A stretch of DNA of 64,000 nucleotides from Aquilaria yunnanensis (GCA_039654915.1 CM077600.1:26520953-26584952); one strand, 5' to 3'; numbered from the stretch's first letter, positions 11,124 to 23,954 are shown. The notes: generated by a model not told the origin, from the letters alone. Translations and numbers: made by a program.

Positions 11124-13017
11124 TTAATTATCTCAAGCTAATGTTTGTTGCAGATTGATGTTTGTTCCAATAAAATTGGTTTAAGAGGAGATTTTCAATA
11201 AATGAAGGGTTTTCAATTTTGGGTGCCATGATATGTTTATGATATGTGTTTTGGAGTTTTGGATAATTTTCATTTCATTTAGAGTTTATTATTTTTATGT
11301 TTGCTAAACGTAAACTTTTGTTTTGCTTAAAGTTAAAGTTCAAAATGTCCGTTCGCTGGATGCACTATCAACTTTTGTGAATATAGATATTTATAAAATA
11401 GAATTAGACATTCATGAAATAGTAATGAAATTATATTGAAGTACTTTATAGGATTTAATAAATTAATGGGATTTTATATTACCTTATGGGTTTCTAATAT
11501 TATTTCAGAAAAATCTAATTTAATTTCACACAAAAATTGAATTTATAATTTGGTCCTATATTTCTTGAAAATTTTCAATATAGTCCCCATAGTTTTGAAA
11601 AAAAATACAAAGTGACCTATAAACTTTGATTAAATTTTCAGTTAAATTACTAAAGTTTACTTTTATTTTTTTTGGTTACTTTTCATAGTTAACATAAAAA
11701 TAATTATTTTTGTATAACATTTTGTATTAAAAAATATATTCTAACACTATATTTTATTTATATTTGACAAATTATGATAAGAAAAATTAGAATACATATA
11801 AAATGTGCAAAAAAATATTGAATTTATATCATCTTAAAATAATATTCTAACATTTATTTTTTTTGTGAAAACGGTAACAGTATGCGGCGTGGTATATCAT
11901 GCGGTATATCTTAAAAATTTTGGGTACATTATACCTTGTGGTAACGATATTTAACACATTAAAAATACTATATGTAAATATATAAAATGATAAAATATAA
12001 TGAATAAACATATTTAAACATAAATATTAATTTTATTATTATATTTACAAACAAAATTTAATTGGTGAATGATTGACATAATTGAGATTTGTCATTATTA
12101 GAGTATCCTTTCCTTTTTTTATCATATATCAAAAAATTAGTTTTTTATATATTTCATTTTTCATATTTTTCATGTAAAAATATAACAATTTATATGTATT
12201 TTATTTATATTTAAAATTTTTTATGAAAGCAATTAAAATATTCAGGTGAAAAGAAATTATAACAATATTTAATATCTTGGTGGGTGGCAAGTGGAAATCG
12301 TGATCAATCACTCGATGACTTTTCCGGCCTTCCCACAAACTATTGTCGACTTTTAAGTTAGTGACTTTGTTTTTTATTTAGAAAAAGTACGTGGAAAAGT
12401 ATCAGGGAAAGAACAATCCCAAATTTGTCTGTACTATTTGACTTGTAGTCAACTAAAAATTTCTAAATATTTAGATGGATAAATAGCATACATTTCCCCT
12501 AAACTATGTAATGTGTTGTTGTTTGATCCTTACGCTACGAAATCTTGCCTGACTGTTAAAATATGCTGCAATTACGAGATGATGTCAGAGGCGGACGTAC
12601 ATATTACATAGACCCCTACCCCTACTTTTTAAAAAAATATTGCTAGGTAATGTAATTTGGTAATTGGATCCTCTTTGATTTTCTATTGGACCCCCTAAAC
12701 TTTCATATCTCTTTTTACTTTGACCTTGAACTTTTTTCGTTGCTTACTTTTCTCTTCCAACATTGAAAAACTTAAGTACAAGATAAAGTCAAGGAATTAA
12801 GTAAGTATAAACATACAAGTCCAAGGACTATTAGGGCACTTTTTCCTTTCATATTATCCTAAAAAAACTTTTCTTTATGTGTGCCATACATTTAATTATT
12901 TTAACCTTTAATATTGTTTATGTACCCAAAAATAATAAGAGTAGCTATAGAGTACATCCGGTCTAGCTTGCTACTTCCTCACTTTCATATTATTTACAAA
13001 AAAATGCCACCGCATCC
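11124..13017. other. AT-rich intergenic DNA with decayed repeat ends
   Basis: No gene recognised. 11124-11210 is the probable 3' UTR of the P450, with AATAAA sites. 11540-11640 carries a GGTCCTATATTTCTTGAAAA / ATAGTCCCCATAG block, and 12600-12780 a GACCCCTACCCCTAC block; both look like single surviving ends of small transposons. The rest is AT-rich, with a run of short near-repeats. Confidence 0.45.
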
Positions 13018-14312
13018 TAAACAGTACGTCTGTCTAAATGGATCACGACTTTTACAGAACAATACGTTTATCTGAAGGGAACATTACTTTACAGAACAGT
13101 ACATTTGTGTAAATGGAATAATGTTTCTTATAGAATTAAATAAATTTATTTACAAGCAATATTTATTCTAAAATTAACAATATTTTATAGAATACCATAT
13201 TTGTAAGAATAGAATAGCACTTCTTTCCGAACAGAGCAACATCATTTATGAACATCATATCTTACAAAATAAATAGATATCACAGAAGAGCACATTTATG
13301 AGAATGGATCAACATTTCTTATTGAAATGAATAATATTATTTATAAATAATATTTCTTTCAAAATTAATAATATTTTATAGAATATCATATTTGTAAGAA
13401 CATAATAACACTTTTTACTGAAAAAAATAACATTTATGACTAAAAAGAATAACATATATTATTGAATAAAATAACACTTATTACGAATAACATATCTTAT
13501 TAAATGAATAGTATATTACAGAACAACATATTTGTATGAATAACATAACACTTATTACTGAAATGAACAATACTTATTCCTAAATAGAACAAAATAGCAC
13601 ATCTTATGAAATAAATAATATATTGTAGAATAGCTCATTTGTGTTAATGAAATAACACTTAATACTAAATGGAACAACATTTATGACAAATTGCATATCT
13701 TACGAAACAAAAAACATATTAAATAACAATACATTTGTATGAATGAAACAATATTTATTACTGAGCAGATCAACACTAATTACAAATAACACATCTTACG
13801 AAATGAACATCATATTATAGAATAACACATTTGTATGAATGAAATATTATTTATCACTGAAATGGAATAGCACTTTGGAATAAAACTATATTTGGTTCTG
13901 AATAAAAGTTGAGTCCTTTAGCATTACTATCAACGTACTCCTTTAGCCAACTCCTACTAGCGGCAATTTCCACCGCTAAAATTGCCTTCATTATAGCATT
14001 ATCTCTTTCAATCTTCTCTTTATTGGACATATTTATATAGTGAGTTTGATTCACATTCACTTGGGACTTATCATCTACCACATAATCAATGGAGCCAATG
14101 GAGTACGACATCATCTGTTGTTCTATTCTTATAAATTTGATATTTTGTAAAACATTGTTAATTTGAGATTTGTATATAATATTATTTGAATCAGCATAAA
14201 AAATGTCATTCTCTTCAGAGAAATATGCTGTTCTGTGAAGTATTGTTTCCTTCAAATAAATGTGCTATCTTATAAAATGTTGTTTCTTTTAGACAAATGT
14301 GTTGTTCAATGC
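13018..14312. mobile_element. Inverted-repeat element with ~50-bp subterminal repeats
   Basis: From 13018 a motif of about 50 bp (core ACAGAACAGTACATTTGTG) recurs with variation across the left half. The right end (about 14230-14312) carries the same motif inverted (ACAAATGTGTTGTTC; CTGTTCTGTGAAGTATTG), so the whole stretch has inverted ends built of subterminal repeats. Subterminal repeat arrays are typical of CACTA and some hAT/MULE transposons, but I cannot see a diagnostic terminus or duplication. A minus-strand open frame of 133 codons (14255 down to 13854) lies inside. It has no domain I recognise and may be a remnant of the element's own gene. Confidence 0.45.
13854..14255 (-). CDS. 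Unrecognised 133-codon ORF inside the repeat element
   Basis: The translation is rich in Asn, Ile and Ser, with mixed polar character and no membrane segment, zinc motif or repeat. It is the only sizeable frame in the 13-14.3 kb element, and it ends inside a subterminal repeat unit, so its C-terminus is repeat-derived. Possible readings are a degenerate transposon protein exon or chance. No function can be assigned. Confidence 0.2.
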   Translation of the reverse strand: MKETILHRTAYFSEENDIFYADSNNIIYKSQINNVLQNIKFIRIEQQMMSYSIGSIDYVVDDKSQVNVNQTHYINMSNKEKIERDNAIMKAILAVEIAASRSWLKEYVDSNAKGLNFYSEPNIVLFQSAIPFQ

Positions 14313-14902
14313 ACAATGACAGTTTCATAAATATCATAAAAGTATGGGGTGCAGCAATTGATCTAAAAGTATTTTATCATTAGCCAAATAATAATATTCA
14401 TGTATTGGCCTAAAACCCCCTTTTGCCTCCTAAACTTTGCCAACTCTGACATTTTACCCCTAGATTTTGACTTGAGTTCACTTGCTCCTCAAACTATGAA
14501 AATTGATACATTTTACCCCTTTAGTCTATGTAAATAGTTATTTAGGTTATGTGAGGACCAAAAGGAAGATAAAATGGAAGATAAAAGATTAATCTATCCA
14601 TTTTTTCCAACATAGACCTCCAGTTATGTAAACAAGTTGAGTATTAGAATTAAATAAATCATATTTAAGTGCAGAATGTTAATTGAATCATGTGGATTAT
14701 AAAGGGTTCGTAGTTTCCTGAATTATCTGCCCATTTTTTGAAAATAATGAAATACTTGACTCAAACAATAATACCATTGACCAATGCCCTAATACAATGA
14801 CACCAACCCAAATAACAAATAACACCGACTAGTAACACATCTTAACAATAATGGAAACACTCACTTGGACATGCTCTAATACGTGTTTGTCGCAATGACT
14901 GA
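14313..14902. other. Intergenic DNA with a single transposon-like end
   Basis: 14403-14520 reads GGCCTAAAACCCCCTTTTGC followed by TTTTACCCC blocks. This resembles the end of the GGCCAAAA-type elements at 22334 and 27819, but I find no matching inverted end downstream. No gene seen. Confidence 0.35.
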
Positions 14903-16225
14903 CACTACCTCGATCTTCCCCCATGCCCAAATCCACGGCCCATAATTGTCAATGCAGACCTTATTAGCCCACTTCCCCATTGGTCTATCCACACACTTTC
15001 CCAAAAATACAGACCCATAATGTACCTTTGGTTCTGTGTCTTTGTTGCCTGGCTCCTCTATGGATGTAGCTCGAGATGTCCTCAAAACCCATGAAGCTGT
15101 TCCCTTAGGCTGCCCAAAAGTCTTAGGCAACTGAATATGCCACCTACAATTACTTTGACATCATTTGGGGCCCCTACACAGCCCTTGTTGGCATCAAGCC
15201 TGCAATATCTATATGCTTGAGCTCTTTAGCACAAAATAGTTGCAATCTTATGAGCACATTCACAGAGAAGAAATGGGCTTGGAACTCGAGCCTAATTGAA
15301 GCCTTTGATAAACCTATAATTAAGGATGGTCTCACTAATCTGAGTTGAATGTGATGTGATTCTATTATGCTTATAAAATATTACAGAAATTACAAAAACC
15401 CCCTGAGGTATTGGCAAACCTACACTTTTGTCATCATTGATTTAAATATCTATATTTACTTTCTGTAAAGTTAATGTCGTGAATCACTGCTATGAAATGA
15501 AAGAAAATATGCCTAACGTTGCTCTCATAACTTTTCTTGCTTAGAAACTATGTCCCTCAACTTATGCATCTAATGCCCCAAATACTTTTTCCAAACTTAT
15601 GCTATTCATCTTCTTAAATGGAAATTAGTGATAATAATAACAATAAAATGTCAACTTCTCTTAATAGACAAAGGCCAGTTTCCTATTTCAACCCAAATGG
15701 ATTGATTAAGCTCAGTGTATACACACTGGTTGTATCTCAGAATGCGCCCCGAAGGATTAGAAAATGTAATTGCAAGAGAAAGATGGGAACGAGGCATCTC
15801 ACCTACATTGACTCAGTAGTCAAAGAAACAATGCGTCTCCACCCCATTGCTCTCCCCACAGCAATCATGGGAAAGATTGCCAAACTGAAAGCTATGACAG
15901 TCCTTAAGGGCACTAAGTCTTAATGAGCGTCTAGACCCTAATTCATTATACTTTAGGCCTGAAAGATTCATGGGGAGGGAGGGACATTGATGTGAAGGGC
16001 CATGGTTTGTAGTTGTTGCCATTTGGAGCAGGGAGGAGGATATGTCCTGGGTATAGCCCTTCTATGACGATTATCCAGTTTAGCCTCTGCCTGGCTAATC
16101 TTTTGCATGGGTTTAATAGGACATGGGCCGAGAATATGAGTAAAGAAGAGCTTAATATGCAGGAGAATTTTGGGCTTTCAACAACTAGGAAGGTACGGGT
16201 GCCTCTTGTTGGTGTTGGAATCTAG
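14903..16225 (+). pseudogene. Decayed CYP92-like P450 paralogue
   Basis: A broken copy related to the intact gene 4 kb upstream and in the same orientation. 14903-15340 corresponds to exon 1: traces of the proline-rich hinge, the FPKNTDP block matching QKYGP, VARDVLKTHEA, and the YAYNYFDIIWG region, interrupted by stops, frame changes and the loss of several segments. The intron position is followed by a partial MITE end (about 15385-15450). 15765-15923 contains IDSVVKETMRLHPIA (the ExxR helix). About 15955 has RPERF, and 16013-16225 has LPFGAGRRICPGY (heme site) and a KEELNMQENFGLST tail. The I-helix is missing. No functional product is possible. It indicates a local P450 tandem duplication followed by decay. 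Confidence 0.85.
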
Positions 16226-16849
16226 GCTTGGCTCTTTTGTTTTTTTTTTTTTTCGGTACATGAGTGAGTGGTTAATGAGGAAAGTGGAACATTGAACTTT
16301 AGATCTTCTAGCAACAATTATAAGTTATTGATTATTTTCTCGAATGTTGGATCCATGTTAGATTAGTAAATAAGCAATTTTTTTTCCATTTTCGGAGTGT
16401 TGGAACTTGGAAGTGACAAAAGGAAAAAAAGTGTTATCGGAAAACAAAAAATATGCAACTGTTGTTGGGCCAAACAAATGTCGGCTTCAAGAAAACTTTG
16501 TTTTTGTTTCGTCGGTTAGAATGTGTGAACCTTCAATCGTGAACTTTTCATTTCGTAAGCTGAATTTGGGACAACAAACACTTTCTCAATTGGTAACTTA
16601 GAAGTAGCTTAAATTTTCTATTCTCACTCTTTGAATTTATCCTAAGATTTATAACAAAAATAAAATAAAAATTAAAAAGAATTGAATAGAAGAGGAAGTA
16701 ATTGTTTACTCTGGATCAGCCTTCTGTTTTTATAATCATATACAACTCGTTATCGGAATAGCCTACCCGATTCCTCTGTTTTATAACCTGCTGCAGATAT
16801 GGAAAGACCTTTTGTTTGCCGTCGTTTTCCACTTTTCCTTCTTCACATG

Positions 16850-17299
16850 AAGTTATAATAACTTTTGATATTTACTCTAACCTATAGTTTGCATATTTTT
16901 TTTTTGAAACCTACATTTTATTTCTTATTTTTTTATACTATCTGATAACAATTTCAGAAACTGTAATTTAAATTATATGATAGTTATTTTCCTGTAATGT
17001 TAGTCTCTATAATTTTTTTTATAGTTAATAAATATTTTAAATTATCAATTTTTTATTTTTATAAATTTTTTTTGAGTTCTTGTAAATGCATATCAGTATT
17101 TTTTAAAAGACGCTAAGCTATGAAAAAAATATAAAAAATATTAAAATGGCTGAAACATGATTATCAGATAGTTTAATTTTAAATTTCAAAAGTTGTTGTT
17201 GGATATTATAAAAAAAATAAAAGTAAAGTATAGGTTTTTAAAAATTGAAGGGGTAAAATGTAAATTAGATCAAATCACAAAAAAAAAATTTATTTACCC
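16850..17299. mobile_element. MITE overlapping the 3' end of the kinase gene
   Basis: A member of the family at 2538. The left half carries ACTCTAACCTATAGTTTGC and CTATCTGATAACAATTTC. The right half has the complementary AGTTGTTGTTGGATATTATA and GTATAGGTTTTTAAAA, ending GGGTAAATAAA (minus strand) at 17299. The right terminus covers the last codons and stop of the minus-strand kinase gene. The left terminus is eroded, so its border is approximate. Confidence 0.6.
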
Positions 17300-19354
17300 T
17301 TTCTTTGGTCACTCTCTGCTTGGGTGGGAACAATATACACAAATGGCCCAACTGGAATGTCCTTCAAATCCAACAAGGGCTCCAAGGCCCTAACAACAAA
17401 GCTCATTCTGGGCCTAGACTTTGGGTTGCGGCTCAGGCATTGATGGGCCAAAGTGGCCACCTTTCGAGCCCCGACCGTGGAGTACTGTCCTTCAAGTTTA
17501 GGGTCCATCATCCCATGAAGCTTATATGGATCTTTGATACGGGGCTTAGCCCACTCTACAAGTATTTTCTCTCGACCGGATCGAATTTTGTCAATAGCTT
17601 TCCTACCCGTTAGTAGCTCCAAAAGCACCATTCCGAAGCTAAATACATCGCTCATAGTTGTCAGATGGCCTACAAATAAAAATAAAAATAAAGGGAGAAA
17701 GTTTTCATTATTTTTCTTGATAAAAATGAAGTACCAATATCTTTTTCTTTATGAAGTTATGAGTTCAGGGTCATACCAGTCATTACATATTCAGGAGCTA
17801 TATATCCTTCTGTTCCCATTATACGTGTTGAAACATGAGTATTACCATTATTTGGGCCATCGATAGCAAATCCAAAATCAGAAAGTTTGGCATTATAACC
17901 CTGAAAATGAACATTACAATCATCGAGTCATCCACTAATTAACAACTAAAACCTTATTCTAACAGCTAAAATTAAGGAGCTCTAAAATTTAATCATGTAC
18001 TTCAATTATGGGTCATCTTCATGCATCCTGATTGTAGGAATCAAAACCACACAATTAATCATTTTTGTCATGATCATCGCCAATATAAAACGCTTTCAAT
18101 TAGTATATTTTACATGCTAATTTCTTCTTAACTTTAACTCTTCATTGCCATCTAAGAGTCAATTATGCCAAAAACTAATGACATAGCTTAAATTGACGGG
18201 AGATCAGTTATTATTGATAATGACGTTTCTGGACTCTGGTTGCCAATTATTAGAATATTTGCGTCATTGCTTACAGAGTCCAGCAAGATGTTTGACGATT
18301 TGAAATCCCGATATATGACATGTTTTTCTTCTTCATGAAGAAATGCGAGACCTTTTGCTGCTCCAACCGCTATTTTCAGCCTTGTGAGCCACGGCAATGC
18401 TGGGAAAAGACCTATATATATATAATACCAACTGCTAATTAGACAATTTAATGTGTCTTATTCAAAATAAATACACACGAATATACAAGAGTCATCTGTC
18501 TCTCGCTCTCATTCTCTCTCTTTTTTTAAAAAAAAAAAAATTAAAGAAATTGGGCTTACTTTCAAATAGATGCTTGTGTAAGTTGCCTCCTTCCATGTAC
18601 TCGTAGACTAAAAGCCTGTGTTGGTCCTCGCAGCAATAGCCCATCAAGTTCACAAGATGAGGATGCTTCAATTGCCCAAGAAAAACAACTTCGGCCTGCA
18701 GCCCAATCATCCTTTTGTTTCACTATTGATTGTTTGAGAGATAAATGTGCATGGACTATATAACCTTTAAAGTTCATAAAAATTTTATAATATAATAAAA
18801 TAAACTTAAAAAATTGCAATATAAGTCAATAACAATAAACACACATATACACAACAAAAATTTGAATAATTAACTTCAGTACTTTTTGGGGAAAAAACTA
18901 CCGAAAATTTTCACTAAAATGACTCAACCACTAAAAATCCAAATTTAAGCATCATCGATTAGCTCACCAGCCATTCCCTATGCCCCTGCTTCGAACAATC
19001 CAAGTCCAAGACCTTCACAGCCACGACCTGAGCCTTCAACCCGGGCCTGAACCCATCCTCGACGAACCCCTTGTACACCGGACCGAACCCGCCTTTGCCC
19101 AGCTGGCGCGAGAAGTTTCTGGTGATCGTCTCAAGCTCCTTCAAAGAGAAGGCATGAACATCCACCAAGGAGCCCGACAGGTTGCTCAGGGAGGCCGGAG
19201 AGATGAGTCCACTCAGCTCAGAAAGTGACACCCTCTGCTGGCCCTGACAAATCCGCTTGTTGGAATCATGGATTTTGTGGGTCGACTGGTTTGGTCCGAA
19301 GCAACCTGGGAGGAGCAAATCTTTCCATGAAACAGCAGCAGTTTTGGAAGCCAT
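17290..19354 (-). CDS. Receptor-like cytoplasmic kinase, RLCK-VII (RIPK/PBL-like)
   Basis: Five exons on the minus strand: 19354-18968, 18695-18560, 18399-18275, 17900-17777 and 17669-17290. They join by GT-AG introns into 383 residues. Kinase motifs in order: [12 protein letters not shown] glycine loop, VAVKVLDLD with the ATP-binding lysine, [11 protein letters not shown] hinge, [14 protein letters not shown] catalytic loop (YRD in place of HRD, usual in this group), LSDFGFA magnesium loop, [17 protein letters not shown] activation segment, and [21 protein letters not shown]. The fold and catalytic residues are complete. RLCK-VII kinases relay signals from cell-surface receptors in immunity and growth, usually at the plasma membrane. 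The first ATG (GGCATGGCT context) gives no N-terminal glycine for myristoylation, but cysteine 18 could be acylated. The last codons and stop lie in a MITE end. Confidence 0.9.
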
Positions 19355-22333
19355 GCCGAAGGCTGATCTGGGTCCAAAAATATTGGAGGAAATGATAATT
19401 GAAATGGTAGGGTATTTATCAATGGAGAAGGATTTTGGTAATGTGGGATTGACCAAGAACAAGACTTGCAGAAGCCAGCTGAAGAACAGTGAATTGTCTG
19501 GTTTTCTAGATGTTTAGTTTAGGGCCCGGGATGGTAGTACAAAGGCGGGGAAGCAACAGCAATATGGTGGCGGACCACGCCAAGACCAAGAGCTGTGGCA
19601 TTTTTTTCACAAATTCCATCCGTCTACTTTCCACGTGCCTTGATTTGACGAAAGCTTTCCATGCAATTTCTTTGTAAACAACTGACTTTGTGGTGTTCAT
19701 ATAGAACGCGACAGAATTACCGTTTGGAACCAGCTGGGGATCCATTGAGACAACAGTTAACAGATTTCACACAACTTCAAGTGGTGGTAACTTAATCACA
19801 AGTTACATGTGTATTGCGTTTACTCCCATCAAGGTTTAAACATCCCTAGACACAAAAACTTCACTACTTGTTTTAAGTTTTTAACTTAGGTTCTTCATTC
19901 TTGTAGTTTGGTCAAACTTTTACATTTACTACAATAGTTTCGCAATATATACTTAAAATATACAATCTTATTGTTAGATATTTATGTTTAAGGATCAAAC
20001 CAGAATTTTGACAATCAAATTTCAAACATAATTAGAACTATTGAGCAGCGCCGAAAACCACAAAGAAAAAAAAAAGACAAATATTCTGAAATAAAAGTTT
20101 GTTGGAATATTAGCTTTTCATTCTATAATGCTCATCGAAATTTCCTAAATATTATTAATTGTTGTTAAATCAATTTTTATGAACTTTTTCTTTTTGCAGG
20201 CCACTGTACATGTAATAACATTGGCAATTTCTTGGCTACTTCATGTATTTGGCGTGTGCGTATGATTCTATGCGCGTATGTATAGAGGTGCGCTAGGATT
20301 TTATGTTGGGGAATAGAGATTTAAGAATTTTAATATAAAATTTATAAAAAAATTTGAAAACATAACTTGCAGAAATTTTACAGTGGGTGATGTGGATAAA
20401 AGAGAAGTTGAAATTGTAAGCTCCAACTTGAAAAAGTTGTTGTTGTGGAGATAACACTCTTATTTGTGGAGCATAATATTAGAGATCATGTACTGTTTGG
20501 ATTAAAAAAAAAAAACCATCAAACCAATCAATTAATAAAATTGATAAACATACAACTCCAAAAATTAAAAAAAAAATAACAAAATTGCTATCTGATGCTT
20601 TCGCAACTATCTATTGTTGCAAGCTCTTTTTTTTTTTTTTCTCATTATTTTACATGATCTCTCTATCTCAGTTTCTTACATCCAAAAAATAAAGCCAATT
20701 ATATGACTTTATATGTCAGTTAATATGACCATTTACCTTTTCCCCACATCATAAGCCTATTTCAATTTGGCTTTAACAAACAACTTGATTGATGTGGTAA
20801 TAAAAATAAAAAAATTAATTGGATTTTTAATTGTAAATAAAAAGTCGATGCTAATTCATTAGTGTTGCATTTAAACTTTTATATGAAAAAAGTTAAAATC
20901 AGCATGTTTTTTTTTAACTTTTTTTGCTATTTAATTTGTTGCATATATTTTTTTTCTATTTAACTTTCTAAAATAATTAATAAAATATACATCATATATA
21001 TAATTAGGAAAAATACTAGGGGGCGAGACACACCCTAGCCCCCTAGCTCCGCCCCTATGTATGTAGGTATATGGATGAATATTTGATAGTTTTAACTTAA
21101 ATCAACTTAATTTAAAATAATAATTTTAACTTAATTTAAATGTTATTCATTCAAATAATTGATTTGATCAGTACAGTGTTTTCTTTATTTTTATTAGATC
21201 CAATTTTTTTCTCTCTAGCAAATGAGGCAAGGGAGTTGCAGATTGAAAAAGCGATAGTCGGAAATTTCACTTGATGAAGTCGGTGATCTGTTTTTTCATA
21301 GTGAATCAAGTGTTATAGTTCGGTAATCCAAGCATTATACTAGATTTGTATCTCTTATTTTTTAGGATTTTTTCTGTCAATTTGTATGTTTTAATAACTA
21401 GTATATCTGTGTATTTTTTATAGTTTTTTTATGTAATACGATATCACAGAATTATTATAAACGACATGAGTTAAGTTTCAATGTCTCTATGAAATTCAAT
21501 GTTTCTATCCTATTGATAGATACCATAAAATCTACAATTAATTGAAAATAATTTTCATTAAAAAAACACAGACCAAATGAACCGTTTTATGGCCTACTGG
21601 CCCCCTCCCAGTCCCAGTCCCAGGCCTGTAACACACAGTTTTGAGAGGTAAAGAATTCTAAGTCCCTTTATGGCTTTCCAACGTAAAATTACGCTGGGAT
21701 CAGTGGTAATCACGAAGCGTGAGGAGAACGCGTTGCGATGGTACCCAAAAAACAATTCCTTTTCTATGGAAAAAAATTACAGTGCAAGTCTCGAGGAAGA
21801 AAGAACGGCGAGGCTCCCAATAGTTTTTCTCCCGCCCCGTCCAAATCCTGCTCTTGACGTCACTTTTGGTGACGATTTTTACACTAATGTGAAAAATGAA
21901 AGATGCAGGCCACTTCGCACACGACTAAAAACGGCTCCTTTTCTTAATTGACTTTTAACACTTGAAAGATTAGTTTTACTATTACATCAATAGCAAACTG
22001 GCGTGCAATATTGGCCAAGTATTTGGACTTACCCGCAAGGTGTTTCTCATCTTGACTAGCCCCCTTCTAATTCTACAAGCAAAATGGTGAAGAGAGGAAT
22101 AAAGTGTGTGGTTGTAGGTCTCCACTGTTAAAGTGTTAATGCATGAAGTTAGGTGATCAAGCAATGTTACCTTATCGTGGCATTCTCAATTTGATACCGT
22201 CTTTGCCATTAATAATATTTTTACACTTACTTCAAACGTTGCCTTGGCTTTAGAATGGTTTTAACTCCCTCATCCTCTAAACCACTACCCTCTATGCACG
22301 CACAGGCAAACCTATATTTTCACTTTTTTATAA
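19355..22333. other. Intergenic DNA, kinase 5' flank
   Basis: 19355 to about 19760 is the probable 5' UTR and promoter of the minus-strand kinase. A TTG-initiated extension of the first exon runs to 19462, but the first ATG is at 19354. 20000-21580 is AT-rich DNA with A/T runs and no gene. Around 21026-21056 a GGGGCGAGACACACCCTAGC block looks like a lone transposon terminus. A 93-codon frame at 21670-21951 has no recognisable domain. Confidence 0.4.
21822..21920 (+). repeat. Dispersed ~100-bp repeat, copy 1
   Basis: This segment, containing CACTTTTGGTGACGATTTTT and ACACTAATGTGAAAAATGAA, recurs in the same orientation at 29622-29720 with about 80% identity by eye. Sequence outside these limits does not match. 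It may be a transposon or gene-edge fragment; no coding meaning is evident. Confidence 0.55.
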
Positions 22334-23719
22334 GGCCAAAATCATTTTAAGTTCCTCGAATTATATTGATTCAGCTTTTTTCACCCTTGAATTTTAGCAC
22401 GGTACAACTCATTTCCTCAACTTTAAAACATGGGGCACTTTGTCCTTTTAACTCATTAACTCTATTAGATTTCTAACAGTTTAGTAATTTAATTTTAAAA
22501 GCTTAAAGCCTTAGTCACTAAATCACAAAAAGATGTAATTTGAAACACTTAATTAGGATTGAACATAAACTTATTAAAAGTTTCAAAAATATAAATTGAA
22601 AAATAATCCAAATAATGATTTTTTTTCAAATAATATAATTAATTCCAAAAAATATAATCTTATAAAATTAATTTTAATTACCAAAGTTCGGTAGTGGAAA
22701 AATTGTAAATTTGTAATCAATTATAATCAATTATAAAAGTACGTAATTTTAAGTATTTACAAGTAAGGAGAATTACAAGACTCCCCTGAGAGGCTCTACG
22801 TGTGTTTAATCCTGTTTTTTTGGGCCTCTTATATTTATCTAATCCTTTTTTATCATAAGATTAATCTTTGTTCTCGGGGTAATTGCATTTAACTGCTATT
22901 AAGCTCGATTTACTGGAGCTATAGGGGTTTACTTGGTCCAGATTTGATAGAATTTTTCACCTGCTTTCCTCCCCTATCTAATCGCTATAGGATCTACGAA
23001 TTTCAAGCTTTGCAGTGAAACTATCATCCATTCTTGATAATTGGATGCCAAGAGCTATGTTGATCAGATTAAAGGAAGCCCCGGTTCTATAAAACTAGGA
23101 TTCGTTCACCTTCAACAAGTCAGCACTACCGCCGGTAGACGAGGAAGTCGAAGTGTTTGTGACCACGATGTCTGAATTCGCAGCAGGAACGAAATAGAAT
23201 AGCTTGAAGACTTAGAACTATCCTTAAATCTCACCTGAAGGCGAATTTTTTGGGAACAAAGATGGTGAAGGCAAGATCTTCGGGCGATGAGTTGCAGCGG
23301 AGGAAAAGAATCAAGAGGTCGAAGTGGCGAAGCTTGTGGAAGGTAACGGTGGAATGAAAGTCATTTTGGGGGTTGAAGCAGTAGCGCGAGGAGGGAGTAT
23401 TGGCGGCGCGGAGGGGGACTATGGGCCTCATGATGAGCGTCAGCAGCGGTGAGGTTACAGAGGCAAGAAAAAATTGGGGATAGGGTTTAGATTATTAGAT
23501 TTGAAAGTATAGGGTATAAAAGACAGAAACTAAGAAACTGAGTGACAAGACACATAGTTTTATCTTTTTGTATATGTTAGTCAATTAACAAACTAGATGG
23601 TCAAAAGGGGTAAAATGCTCAACAGTTCATAATTAAGGGATTAAGTTACACCACATCAAAATTCAGGGACTTTTTTGAGTAAGTTGACAAAGTTCAATGA
23701 AATAAAAGTAATTTTGGCC
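22334..23719. mobile_element. MULE-like long-TIR element (GGCCAAAA type)
   Basis: The left end GGCCAAAATCATTTTAAGTT pairs with the reverse complement of the right end, GGCCAAAATTACTTTTATTT. Pairing continues inward for roughly 130 bp (TGAATTTTAGCACGGTACAA against TGAATTTTGATGTGGTGTAA). There is no transposase and no clear duplication. The central 22940-23460 is distinctly more GC-rich. On the minus strand it contains an open segment (23431-23231) followed immediately by a consensus splice donor (GGTGAG), which suggests a captured gene exon. Confidence 0.6.
23231..23431 (-). pseudogene. Possible captured exon, unidentified
   Basis: A 66-codon minus-strand frame inside the 22334-23719 element. 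The translation contains FHKLRHFDLLILFLRC and PEDLAFTIFVPKKFAF. The end faintly recalls the TIFAPTDEAF-like signature of fasciclin (FAS1) domains, but this is weak. The frame ends at a GGTGAG splice-donor-like site. GC content and codon texture differ from the AT-rich surroundings, as expected of a transduplicated exon. Source gene not established. Confidence 0.25.
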
Positions 23720-23954
23720 TTCTCCAACCATAGGCAGACCTGGTTTTTTTTTTTTTTTTAATGAAAGAGGAGCCAAGAAAAAAAAATTTTAAACTATAGT
23801 TTTTAGAAGTAAATTTGACCAATTTTGAAAAAGAATACATTTACCTTTGCTAAGCCTCTGTTAGCCCCCTTTTAGTTTCACCTCTACTTGTAACATTAAC
23901 TTGTTGAGTGATAGGAGTTAATTTTATGGTCAAATATGTTGACATTTTTGTTAG

